Shown here: piece by piece, positions 43,780 through 52,416 of the stretch
Layout of the letters: each line of letters begins with the position of its first letter
Position numbering within the stretch: position 1 is the stretch's first letter
Source of the DNA: Lasiosphaeria ovina
Taxonomy: Eukaryota > Ascomycota > Sordariomycetes > Sordariales > Lasiosphaeriaceae
DNA length: 64,000 nt
Assembly: GCA_033439765.1 (NCBI GenBank)
Contig: JAULSN010000009.1
Location: 806,001-870,000 of the forward strand
Direction: 5' to 3'
Translations under genes and position numbers: made by a program
The notes under the pieces: generated by a model
What the model was told of the DNA's origin: nothing
The model's input: the letters and a program-made list of their open reading frames with translations, nothing else
Databases searched by the model: none

Positions 43780-44418
43780 CCCTCTAAATCCCTGCACTCC
43801 TTTTGCCCGGAATGCCTACCCTGTATACGGATTTCCGTGGGGATATTCAGTGATCTTGAGCCAAGGCTGCCGCGGTCTTCCTGTGGGACCCAAGAAAAGA
43901 TGGCCGCTGGCGAGCAGTGCCACCACCGTCGGATAGAATTCAAGAGCATACCCCAGCGGGCCCCGCCCTCGCCCAGGAGCAGCAGCAGTAAGCCCAGAAG
44001 CAGCAAAATAAGATGCCAGCTTCTTGAAGAGCCCAGTGCCGCTGCCAATAGGGAGGCTCCCTGAGGTACGGTGTAGGTAGAAAGCCTCAATGTCGACAGC
44101 CAAGGCTGAGAGGCTTGCTGGAATTTTAGCAGCCTTCTTCTTCATGCTCTTGCCCTGCTTCTCCGTTTCGTGCGTTTCGAATGGCCATGCCCCGCCCGCC
44201 TGGTTCTCAAGCGTCGTCGGCAGCGGTTCCCATATCATGGACCAAGGAGGATTTGCAGAATCTTCAGTACTGGGCCGACAACATGACCCATCCCGTCCTG
44301 TTATCTGCTCTGCTCGTGCCGGAGAGGTCCCCCACGGACCACCGGGTATGGCGACGGCGAACTGTTCTTCGCCTTCCCCTTCCTCGCCTTCGACAGATTC
44401 GTCAGCCGCTTGTAGCAC
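43780..44418 (-). CDS. Hypothetical protein, 200-codon frame
   Basis: The open minus frame 44418-43816 is acidic at its N-terminus (EGEEGEGEEQ), then has a mixed region with IPASLSALAVDIEAFYLHRT, LFKKLASYFAASGLTAAA and LEFYPTVVALLASGHLFLG, which look like real hydrophobic core patterns. No family is recognised. Plus-strand frames at 44090-44443 and 44181-44504 overlap it and look like shadows. Possible fungal gene, intact over this length. Confidence 0.3.
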
Positions 44419-44504
44419 TGGGTGTGCAGCCTGGGTCTTGTGATCATTCCTTGGGTAGGGCGGAAGAGAAATTGATGTTAGGCCGGCATCAGAGTAGACG
44501 ATAG

Positions 44505-45000
44505 AACAGCGCGGCGAGGTGGACGGGCGACAGCAGCATCGACAGCGTCACGGCGTCGTGGCAGCAGAAGCGGGCCGTTGATGGCGATTTCCCAGGTTCG
44601 AGTTCGAGCCGTTCTCGGCGACTCGAGCGCGCAGCGACCTGTCTCTAATCTAGGGCAGACCGAAGAGAGACGGAAGCGGGGGAAACCTGCGACGGGCGGT
44701 AGTGCTGGAAAAGACGAAGGCGGATGTAAATCGAGGGCAAAGAGTGTCGCAGGAATGCATGCGTCCGTAGGAGCGAGAACTGGTAAATGGAAGGCCGTCT
44801 CGGACTATTGCATTGGATGTTATATGTGACTGGTGATCGATCGGCGAATGTGCTCTGGTGTGAGAAGGAAAGGGCGAGACTCTGGGGCGGTGGGAGGAGT
44901 CTCCAAGATCTGCGAGAAATGTGTGGATTTTTCGCCGGGTTTATGCTTGGAGACCGGAGAGGTTAATGACGGGGGAGGGGTGCGAGAGTCTGGGCTTATC
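44505..45000. other. No recognisable gene
   Basis: Short frames only, purine-rich plus strand. Nothing supported. Confidence 0.3.
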
Positions 45001-45800
45001 TCTAAATTCAGATAAGGGGAAAGGGAAAGGGAAAAGGGAAAGTGTGTTTCCAACCCATGTTGTGTGTTGGGCCGGCGGGGCGGGGCTGTTTGCTGCCGAG
45101 AGCTACCTAGAGTTTGATGCCTGCTGACGTGGCCTTGGCCTTGCCCACAATTTCTTGTGCTTCTTATTTGATGCTATTCCGACCGTCGGATCAGCGCTGA
45201 AGTCAACGCCACCTCGGCCTTGCCCTCAATTTCTTATGCTTCTTATAATGCCAAACTTGCATCGCGTTAGTGGTGGCCTCGGCCTCGAACAGGCTCCAGG
45301 GTATCGACTGAAGGGCATCGAATCGAGTCTGAGCTTATCTCTAAATTCATATAGGGAAAGTGCGTTCCAACCCATGTTGTGTGTTGGGCCGGCGGGGCGA
45401 GGCTGTTTGCTGCCGAGAACTACCTGGAGCTTGCTGCCTGCGACGCGGCCTTGGCCTTGCCCATACTTTCTTGTGCTTCTTGCTTCTTGTTGATGCTGTT
45501 CCATTATGCTCTGCATCTTCGGAAATTACCCAGACGACTCGATCATGCGACGAGCTAATCGCCTGATCTCGACGATTCGTTAATGCTGTTCCGACCGTCG
45601 GATCAGCGCTGAAGTCAACGCCACCTCGGCCTTGCTCTCAATTTCTTGGGTGGCCTCGATGCCTGCACTCGCTCAACATCGTGCATCGGCTTTCACAACC
45701 GCGGGGCTGTTTGCTACCCAGAGCTACCTGAGCTTGCTGCCTGCGACGGTGGCCTCGTCTTGCATGATCTCGACGATTTGTTGATGCTGTTCCTGTTCCT
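45001..45800. repeat. Degenerate direct repeat array, unit about 0.3 kb, about 2.5 copies
   Basis: 'aacccatgttgtgtgttggg' with the following ccggcggggc and 'gctgtttgctgccgagag' occurs at 45051 and 45369, with a partial copy at 45704. 'ccgaccgtcggatcagcgct' with 'gaagtcaacgccacctcggc' occurs at 45178 and 45590. 'cttggccttgcccac' and 'tttcttgtgcttctt' recur in each. The copies are shuffled, suggesting unequal exchange rather than a simple array. Confidence 0.65.
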
Positions 45801-45936
45801 TGGCGAGGGAACTTGAACTTGCATTACCGCCTTAAATCCTCAGTCGTGACGAGTTCACGAGTTCCGAAGCTTCTAACGGGTTGTTTTGCGAGGTGCCTTC
45901 GCGCAAGATATCGCAGAAAAGAGTTGGGAGACACGA

Positions 45937-46035
45937 GAGGCCAATATTACATTGGCTGCTCCGGGCCGTTGTCCTGGTCACGGAGCGGCCAATATTACGT
46001 TGGCTGCTCCGGGCCGTTGTCCTGGCGGAGGTTGC
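45937..46035 (+). repeat. 48-bp tandem duplication encoding a repeated peptide
   Basis: 'gccaatattac-ttggctgctc' with 'cgggccgttgtcctgg' occurs twice in direct succession. In the frame 45886-46104 it encodes ANITLAAPGRCPG twice, so the unit is a multiple of three and keeps frame. The surrounding 72-codon frame is otherwise unrecognised. Confidence 0.7.
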
Positions 46036-46372
46036 AGTGCTGAGCCGGATCCTGAGGAGGAGGAGGGGAAGCCTACTGCTTGCTGGCCGAAGGAAAAAGA
46101 GTAATTACTCTTCTTTTTTCTCCAGCTATCACCCTAACTAACCTTTTTGCTCAGGTACGACGACGAGACGATAACTTCATGACTCCGACACCATCGATAT
46201 GTTATATTGCCGCCCTCTTTCCCCCTTGCCGATGGAAGCATCGTTCTTCCTACGTATGCCGGGGTTCTTCTTCCGCTACTTCGAACGGCGAGTGGGATGT
46301 TTAGTCTAACTACACTCGGCCTGCCACTAACCCCTCTACCAAGCCCGGTACTAAGTTATTTTTCAACAACAA

Positions 46373-46885
46373 GAACTGATAGTGGCTTTCCCTGCTTTCC
46401 CTGCAGGATGCGCTGCTAAAGAAGCTAGAGGATTTCGACAGGAGGTTGCGGACAACGACCTTTCGAACTGATAGTGGCTTTCCCTGCAGGATGCGCTGCT
46501 AAAGAAGCCTGAAAGAGGATGAAGCCAGAGAGCTGGCTACGCTCGATATCCTCGAGTAGCCTGTGCAGACGCTCATCCAGAAAGCTGACGAGGTAGCGCG
46601 GAGAGCCCGGCAGCTCAACTATCACCTCAGCGGCCGAAAAGCCGCCATCAATTCTCGCCGCTCACCGCCGGTTGCTCAACACGGCTCTAGCTTTCAGTCT
46701 ATGAACCAACCGCCCGTACGCTCAGGAGGGCCAAATCCGGGATACGATATTCACGCCGACCTGCTGCAGCAGTTTTCGGTGCTGCCCCCCAACACGCTCT
46801 TTCCTCTGCATCTACCGCGTCCTTACCTGCCCTGTCCGAACCCAGAGGATTTCGACAGGAGGTTGCGGACAACGACCTTTCGCTG
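46373..46885 (+). repeat. Local direct duplications
   Basis: 'aactgatagtggctttccct' with 'gcaggatgcgctgctaaaga' occurs at 46374 and 46466. 'gaggatttcgacaggaggtt' with 'gcggacaacgacctttcg' occurs at 46430 and 46846, the second inside the frame 46563-46976. The first copy probably arose from the gene copy by local rearrangement. Confidence 0.7.
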
Positions 46886-46976
46886 GTATCTGGTTAGTTG
46901 GACACCCTTAAGTAGGAGAAGGACGGCTTTGCCTCGGACAGGAAGGGCGGCCCGGGCGCCTCAGTATCGCTCATAG
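46563..46976 (+). CDS. Hypothetical protein fragment upstream of the leucine-rich gene
   Basis: A 137-codon frame with a helical start (TLIQKADEVARRARQL), a Ser/Arg/Pro-rich centre and a segment YDIHADLLQQFSVLPPNTLF followed by PNPEDFDRRLRTT. It may be the first part of the gene continuing at 47004, possibly separated by an intron near 46890. Not recognised. Confidence 0.3.
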   Translation: MQTLIQKADEVARRARQLNYHLSGRKAAINSRRSPPVAQHGSSFQSMNQPPVRSGGPNPGYDIHADLLQQFSVLPPNTLFPLHLPRPYLPCPNPEDFDRRLRTTTFRWYLVSWTPLSRRRTALPRTGRAARAPQYRS

Positions 46977-47003
46977 AAAACCAGTCCAAAACAGAGGCAA
47001 GAG

Positions 47004-47662
47004 TTGGAGAATCTCAACGCAAAGAGCGCGCAATCTCTCGATACCATGCGGCAGCTTCTATCCGTCGCCAGTTTGCCAACTCGATGCCAACTGGAGGAAG
47101 CACCCTTATCCCCGAATACTTGCCTCTTCTTCAACGGCATCGTCCTACGGACGGGATATTTACCTATCATGCCGTATCCCGGCGCGTCCCGTTCGAGTAC
47201 GACTACCACCTACTCGAACCGCGCCCTTCGGCTGCACCTACCCCTACACGCACCGCCTGGGACGAGCTCGCCCCGGCCTGCTAGCACCTCGAGGCTATCT
47301 CGTTCGACGAGAGCGCCGGCCTGACCGCCCGGCCTCTATCGGAATGCCACCTCCCCGACGCAGCCCAGCAACTCGTCGACTCCTTCGGCTCAGTTCTGTC
47401 AGGCCAGCACCTCGAGACTTTGACCTTCGCGCACATCGCCGAGGAACCCGCTACCGCTAACCTGCCGGACCCGGAGGCTTTCTTCCCGCTGACGGGCGCC
47501 CTAGCGGCCATGAATTCCTAGCTGCCTCGTATGAGGGTTCTCTCGCTCGTTGGTATTTCGGCCACGCAGGAGCAGCTCGAGCGGCTATACGAGGCGCTGC
47601 CCGAGGACCAGATGGAGCGCATCATGTTGTACGACGTCAAGCTGCGGCCGAACGGGCGCTGA
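47004..47662 (+). pseudogene. Leucine-rich fungal protein, two TAG stops
   Basis: In the frame of 47084 the reading gives LIPEYLPLLQRHRP, RRVPFEYDYHLLEPRP and AWDELAPAC, then TAG 47282, then HLEAISFDESAGLTARPL, HLPDAAQQLVDSFGSVL, HLETLTFAHIAEEP, another TAG at 47519 and LPRMRVLSLVGISATQEQL plus LYEALPEDQMERIMLYDV. Regularly spaced LxxL...LxF/LxL segments resemble leucine-rich repeat or F-box-associated fungal proteins. Both TAGs stand where Gln would fit. The frame closes near 47662. Probably a RIP-inactivated gene. Confidence 0.4.
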
Positions 47663-48849
47663 CACTCCTCCCGCCATTGACATTACGCATCTCCGTTTGC
47701 GCATCGAACATGTCGGTGAGGTGTTTGATCATACACTCTCGACAAAGAAGACCTTTGAGGGCCCTTTCGGGATGTGACCCACCTCGTTATCGGGATTGAC
47801 GTATTGAATATGCCGGAAGAACCAACGGAAAGGAAAGGAATGGTTTAGCGACTAACACCGAATAAGGGAAAAACGATACTCTCGACAAAGACCTTTGAGG
47901 TACCTTTCGGCATATCCCGAAAAGAATAGCGGAAAGAACCTCCGGAGGGCCAGTCTATTAGGCTGGTTTCATGGTTCATGTTCTAGTATTCTACACCGTC
48001 GTCGCCGTCGTCACCGCTACGTATACCTTCACATATTGGGCCGCTATTAGCCTGTGGCCGTCGACTGAGCACCGAGTGAGAGCAAGAGCTGGCTGGCCCT
48101 GGGGCTTGGTCTTCTCAATCGAGCCGAAGCGCATAATCGAGAGCCACACAACAGCCACGCAATACATCATCCTTGGCGCTGGTGATACAAGCAACAAGCA
48201 CCAAACACCAAGCGCTCTGCCAGTGCCAGAGCCAAAGCCAAAGCCAAAGCACCCAGCGCCCTGGCCGCGGCTCACCATTTGAGCAGCCCGGCTCGGAAAT
48301 CACGTCTCTGCTTTATCACTGCTCTCCGAGACAAGTAGACGAAGGGAACAGGAAACCAGAGACATGCATCGTGGGTCCAAATCCCTCCCCCCAGACAGCC
48401 AGCGAGCAAAATCTCTCAAGAAATCTCGAGACCCTACTTACACTGCTCGTGACACCCAGCAGCCCATCTAAACCATCCTGCCCGCCCTTGTTCCGTCCGT
48501 CACGGACCGGACAATCCATTCACTGCCCCGACAATGAAACGCTCCCATCACATCCCCGCCGTCGCAATACACGTCAGCAATGCCTTTGTCGCAGCCGTCG
48601 CCCACGGCTTTGAATGCGCTAGCTCTCGCAACTGTCCCAATTCGTTCGACGGCTGACGAGCTTGGCGTGGCGTGGCGTGCTTTCTCTTGGAAACCCGTTC
48701 CATAATGATGATGGCTTTCGGTGGTTGAAGTGGACGCACGCAAAGAGCTGGAGCTGGAGCTGGAGCTCGTGTTGGAGGCGGAACGAACCTGTCCTGTCCT
48801 CGTTCAAACGAACCGAGAGCCTGGCTGAGCGTTTCGGGCGCCCGCTCCC
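47663..48849. other. Spacer with a local duplication; no assigned gene
   Basis: 'actctcgacaaaga-acctttgagg' occurs at 47734 and 47878 with similar flanks. A 103-codon plus frame at 47971-48282 has a hydrophobic start (VLVFYTVVAVVTATYTFTYW) and a Lys-Pro repeat tail, unrecognised. The rest is featureless. Confidence 0.35.
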
Positions 48850-49022
48850 TGGCGGAAAGTGCCGGTGGGTTGCATTGGTGGCGTAATATACTAGCCACCT
48901 GCGGCCTAGGTTATTATGACCTGAACAGCATAAAGTATGGTATGCAGGGCATGCCCACCATCCTTTCTTCTTTCTAATACCACCACAATTGTGCCCTATT
49001 TTACATGCCGTTGTATGTGACA
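48850..49022 (+). repeat. 5' LTR (173 bp)
   Basis: Starts TGGCGG (one change from TGTCGG) and ends GTATGTGACA. About 95 percent identical by eye to the 3' LTR, with a few substitutions and a 3-4-base gap near 48930, implying some age since insertion. Confidence 0.85.
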
Positions 49023-49359
49023 ATTAACAGTCTGAATCCGCGCATCGCAACGAATTGATGCCTTCAACATGCATACAACGCAGGCCATCCTGTATTACAG
49101 AATGAAGCCCTTCTTCTTCCATATAATCACGATCATCGATGGAACACGCCGCCGGCCGAGTCAATGATGCCCGGCCGGTCCCCGCAAAATGCTGCTGCTC
49201 AATTGAACGGCAGCCCGGCCTGACCTCCGGTTGGGGCTCTTCGACCTGTGACGGTCCCCGGGCGTGCTGGAGCAATGACCTCCTTACACGCCGTCGTAGC
49301 CGACAGAGGGCACGACGCCTTCATGTTGCTCCCTGGTCAGGAGACTGTACAAAAGGTCG

Positions 49360-50790
49360 GCCAAGAAGAGAGGCATTTTGTTGACATCGCCAACTTGCCC
49401 AACTCGGCACAGCCGCCCTGTGCAGATTACGGGCAAGCAGCATACAAGCCCCGGAAAGCATTGCCCCGGGCACGCCGCCCTGCGAAGAAGAACGCGGGCA
49501 GGCAACAGGAAGCCGGCATAGAATGCCCGCTCCAAGAGAGCATGAAGCAGTGGATATATATACCACAACTCCTTAAGATCCCCGAGAAAAGGACTCACAT
49601 GCTGACAGCCGCAGGGAGGCATATTGTCAATAAAAGACCACATCGCCTCGGGCACGCCCCGGGCACGCCGCAGGCGCATACGACCCGGGCACGACCCGAG
49701 GGCACGCCGCCCGGTAATCATCACGGGCAGGCAACAAAGCACATTACCCACAGAGAGCACGCAGCCGGCACGCAGAGGATGTGCCGCGCAGGCGCGCTCA
49801 CCGGCATACGGAACACAACCGCAGTAGCTCACTGTCATGAGCCTCACATACTCCCGCGACCGCAGCGCACTAGTTGCCGGCACGTAGGCATACCGTCCTG
49901 CAAGCAACGCGGGCAGGCATCACTCTCACGGCCTTAAGCCCCGGCAGGCACAGCCCCGGGCATGCCACCACCATACCTACGACACATTCTTGGGCCACAT
50001 ATACACTACGGTAGTGGCCCTTTTGTGGCCTATGAGCACCGTCAACAGTCTTCCATAACCATGACAACTTTTCTGACGGACTGGCAACACCTGTGAATGC
50101 TCCCTGACAGCCGCAAGCGTGCGAGCATTCGAGGCTCGCAGGCGAAAGTGGCTGTAATCGCATTCTCTAGCCTGATCCCGATTTTTCAGATCTACCGGAC
50201 CTGACTGCCTAGTCCAGACTCCTTACACCTGACTGCCTAGTCGGCACCACCTGCCGGCACTGTCCACGCACCTGTCAACATACCTGTCGGCCCGGCTCAA
50301 TTTGCAAGCACCTGTCAAGACCTACCTTGGCACCCCCCAGGCCAACACAAAACACCAAGCCATGCCGCCCTGTGAGCATCGCGGGCATGCAAGTGGCACG
50401 CAGCGGAACCGCAGTTAATACGCACCGCAGGCTAGGCCGCCCTATGAGCCAGCCATGCCGCCCTGAACACACATTCTTCGACTCAATACGGCTTCTTCAT
50501 GGCGGACCTACGAAGCCGAGGGGTGGGCTGGCCAGGGAGATCCCCTGAGCTAAGCAAGCCGAAGTCAACATCATCAACATCATCATGAGCCAGGCTGCTT
50601 TACGGACCAACTCGTCATTACTCAAGGCCCGCAGCTGGCACGCAGAGGGCATGAAGCTCTCACCATATTAGCTCACCTCCATTTCGCTCGGGGGGGTGAG
50701 AGGGGTGGCAGAAAAGAGGGCATAAAACCCTCACCACATACTCACGAGAAGGGCACGCAGCCGGCACGCAGAGTGCAGGCTGACGGCCTC
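49360..50790. repeat. Degenerate interspersed repeats inside the LTR element
   Basis: Words such as 'cgggcaggca' (49497, 49727, 49911), 'acgcagccggcacgcagag' (49768 and 50757), 'gccgccctgtg' (49412, 50363) and 'ggcacgc' recur irregularly. Long frames on both strands (49248-49937 plus, 49284-49907 minus) are by-products of this composition. Confidence 0.55.
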
Positions 50791-51179
50791 TCCAATAGAG
50801 TGCACAGCACATGCCGTGCCCGCACACATCAACATACCAGACAGGCATTACGCCCGGGGGTGCGCAGAGACCCCCTATGAGGAACCAAAACACCACAAAA
50901 TCATCACTACATTCATCGTCCCTGGCGAACTGACCACACCTGTCTGTAAGCCTCAAAGGAAGCCTGGCAGATGCTAGCATTTAATTCGACACTCGGGTAT
51001 GCCCGGCCAATCAGGAAGTAAGAAGCTTCTTTACATAGGGAGCCCCTGGGAAAGAAGAACCGCAGGCAAGAAGCTAGTCAGGGAGCTACAGAGCCACAAC
51101 TTAAACAACTTCAGCCGACCTGCCCTCCCGTGGTACCCTCCCGTGTGTAGCCAGGCTCCCACACTAACATCAACCAATA

Positions 51180-51530
51180 ATGGCACGTGGAGATTTCTTC
51201 ATGGTGGCAGTGCGCCGCCTGAGGGCCGCGTACCAGGAGCTGCGAGACGCAACCAACCTCGGCCCCCCAGGCGGCCGATATGTTGTTTGGAATGACATGA
51301 ACACGGTTGACGGTAGAGTCTACCACAGGTATTGGTACGAGAATGCCTTGGATATCGATGGTCTGGGCGAGAATTGTCGCGTCAGCATACAGGCCTATGA
51401 AGGCCTCGCGGAAGGAATGAAGGACAGCAGGGTCCAACAACAGGTCCAAAGAATGACCGACAGGGCACAGATAAATCGGGATCACGAAGGAAAGACACAT
51501 GTGACGGGGAAAGTACCCTCAACACCATGA
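51180..51530 (+). CDS. 116-codon ORF inside the LTR element
   Basis: Starts at ATG 51180 and ends TGA 51530, 75 bases before the 3' LTR. Composition is balanced, with a helical N-terminus (MVAVRRLRAAYQELRD), GRYVVWNDMNTVDGRVYHRY, and a charged C-terminal helix (QQQVQRMTDRAQIN). It is not a retroelement protein I know, having no zinc knuckle, protease or polymerase motif. It may be a captured host segment or an element-specific protein. The opposite strand is also open over the interval, but with a less protein-like product. Confidence 0.35.
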   Translation: MARGDFFMVAVRRLRAAYQELRDATNLGPPGGRYVVWNDMNTVDGRVYHRYWYENALDIDGLGENCRVSIQAYEGLAEGMKDSRVQQQVQRMTDRAQINRDHEGKTHVTGKVPSTP

Positions 51531-51593
51531 AAAGTATCACCAGCACGTAAAATGTAGCTAGGTTGAGCTTCATGAATACCCTTCTAGGCCAGT

Positions 51594-51605
51594 CCTGAGG
51601 GGGTG
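51594..51605 (+). promoter_or_regulatory. Polypurine tract of the LTR element
   Basis: The purine-rich stretch gagggggtg directly abuts the 3' LTR start, the usual position of the plus-strand primer. Confidence 0.55.
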
Positions 51606-51780
51606 TGTCGGAAAGTGCCGGTGGGTTGCATTAGTGGCGTAATATACTAGCCACCTGCGGCCTAGGTTATTATAACCTGAACACCGCATAAAGTAGGGTA
51701 TGCAGGGCATGCCCACCTTCCTTTCTTCTTTCTAATACCACCACAGCTGTGCCCTATTTTACATGCCGTTGTATGTGACA
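51606..51780 (+). repeat. 3' LTR (175 bp)
   Basis: Starts TGTCGG and ends GTATGTGACA. It shares with the solo LTR at 60717-60901 the end words 'TGTCGGAA' and 'cctttcttctt-ctaatac', and 'ATGTGACA', so they belong to related families. Confidence 0.9.
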
Positions 51781-51785
51781 CTCCC

Positions 51786-51876
51786 CGCCTCCTCCAACTC
51801 TGGTGTAGTATCGGGTACGACTTCTTCCGCACGGGGACACAAGACACATAACACACACACAAGGGGACTTTGCTTT

Positions 51877-51934
<58 letters not shown>

Positions 51935-52272
51935 TAGGGAGGAAGAAAACCATGTGTACGAGGCAATTGCAAGGTAGTAAGTAAGGTGCTCCGTTTTTTG
52001 AACTGGTGATCAGGGGCTCAGGGGCTCAGGGGCTGGACAACAAGGGGGGTTGTTTATACCCTTGCCTAATATAATATAGTGTAATTTTCTTTTTTCCTTC
52101 CCTTTTCTTGACTCACCCACCTCCTATAAGGAGGACTGCCGCCCTCCCTCTAATTAGAGGCCGGTATGGCTGGAGGGGACCTCCATCTCTCTCTTCTTCT
52201 TTTTTAGGGACAGTCCTCAGAAAAATCACGTCTTTTTACCATGAATTGAGATCCCCAGACCAGTGCACGTAG
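51786..52272. repeat. Microsatellite stretch between the LTR element and pogo element
   Basis: A CT run followed by a CA run occupies 51877-51934. Its flanks (ggggactttgcttttctctc before, aggcaattgcaaggtagtaa after) recur around the CA run at 56520-56578 and in weaker form inside the MITE at 55875-55945, marking a dispersed repeat that carries a variable microsatellite. 'aggggctcaggggct' is tandemly repeated near 52011-52033. No gene. Confidence 0.5.
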
Positions 52273-52416
52273 TACCATGCCCCACCTCCCAACGAATCAC
52301 CCTAGCAGTGGATCACCCTTTTACACCAAAACAACTACATCTTTGAACAACAACAGCGCACTCAATTGTGAAGCTGTTTACAAGCCAAATATAGCAAAAT
52401 GTAGCTAATGGACTGT

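Larger units (their letters stand above)
48850..51780 (+). mobile_element. Complete non-autonomous LTR retrotransposon (LARD/TRIM-like)
   Basis: Two direct ~174-bp LTRs (48850-49022 and 51606-51780) enclose 2.58 kb. The whole element is flanked by a perfect 5-bp duplication CTCCC (48845-48849 and 51781-51785), as made by retroviral-type integrase. The LTRs begin TGkCGG and end TGTGACA. A purine tract ctgagggggtg precedes the 3' LTR. No reverse transcriptase, RNase H or integrase is encoded, so the element depended on a helper. The interior is dominated by degenerate repeats of gggca-gc and acgcagccggcacgcag type, with one 116-codon frame near the 3' end. The primer-binding site is not evident. 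Confidence 0.85.

Noticed and set aside
49248..49937. Long plus and minus frames (229 and 207 codons) inside the LTR element
   Set aside because: Both strands are open because of degenerate GC-rich repeats. Neither product has globular features or known motifs.
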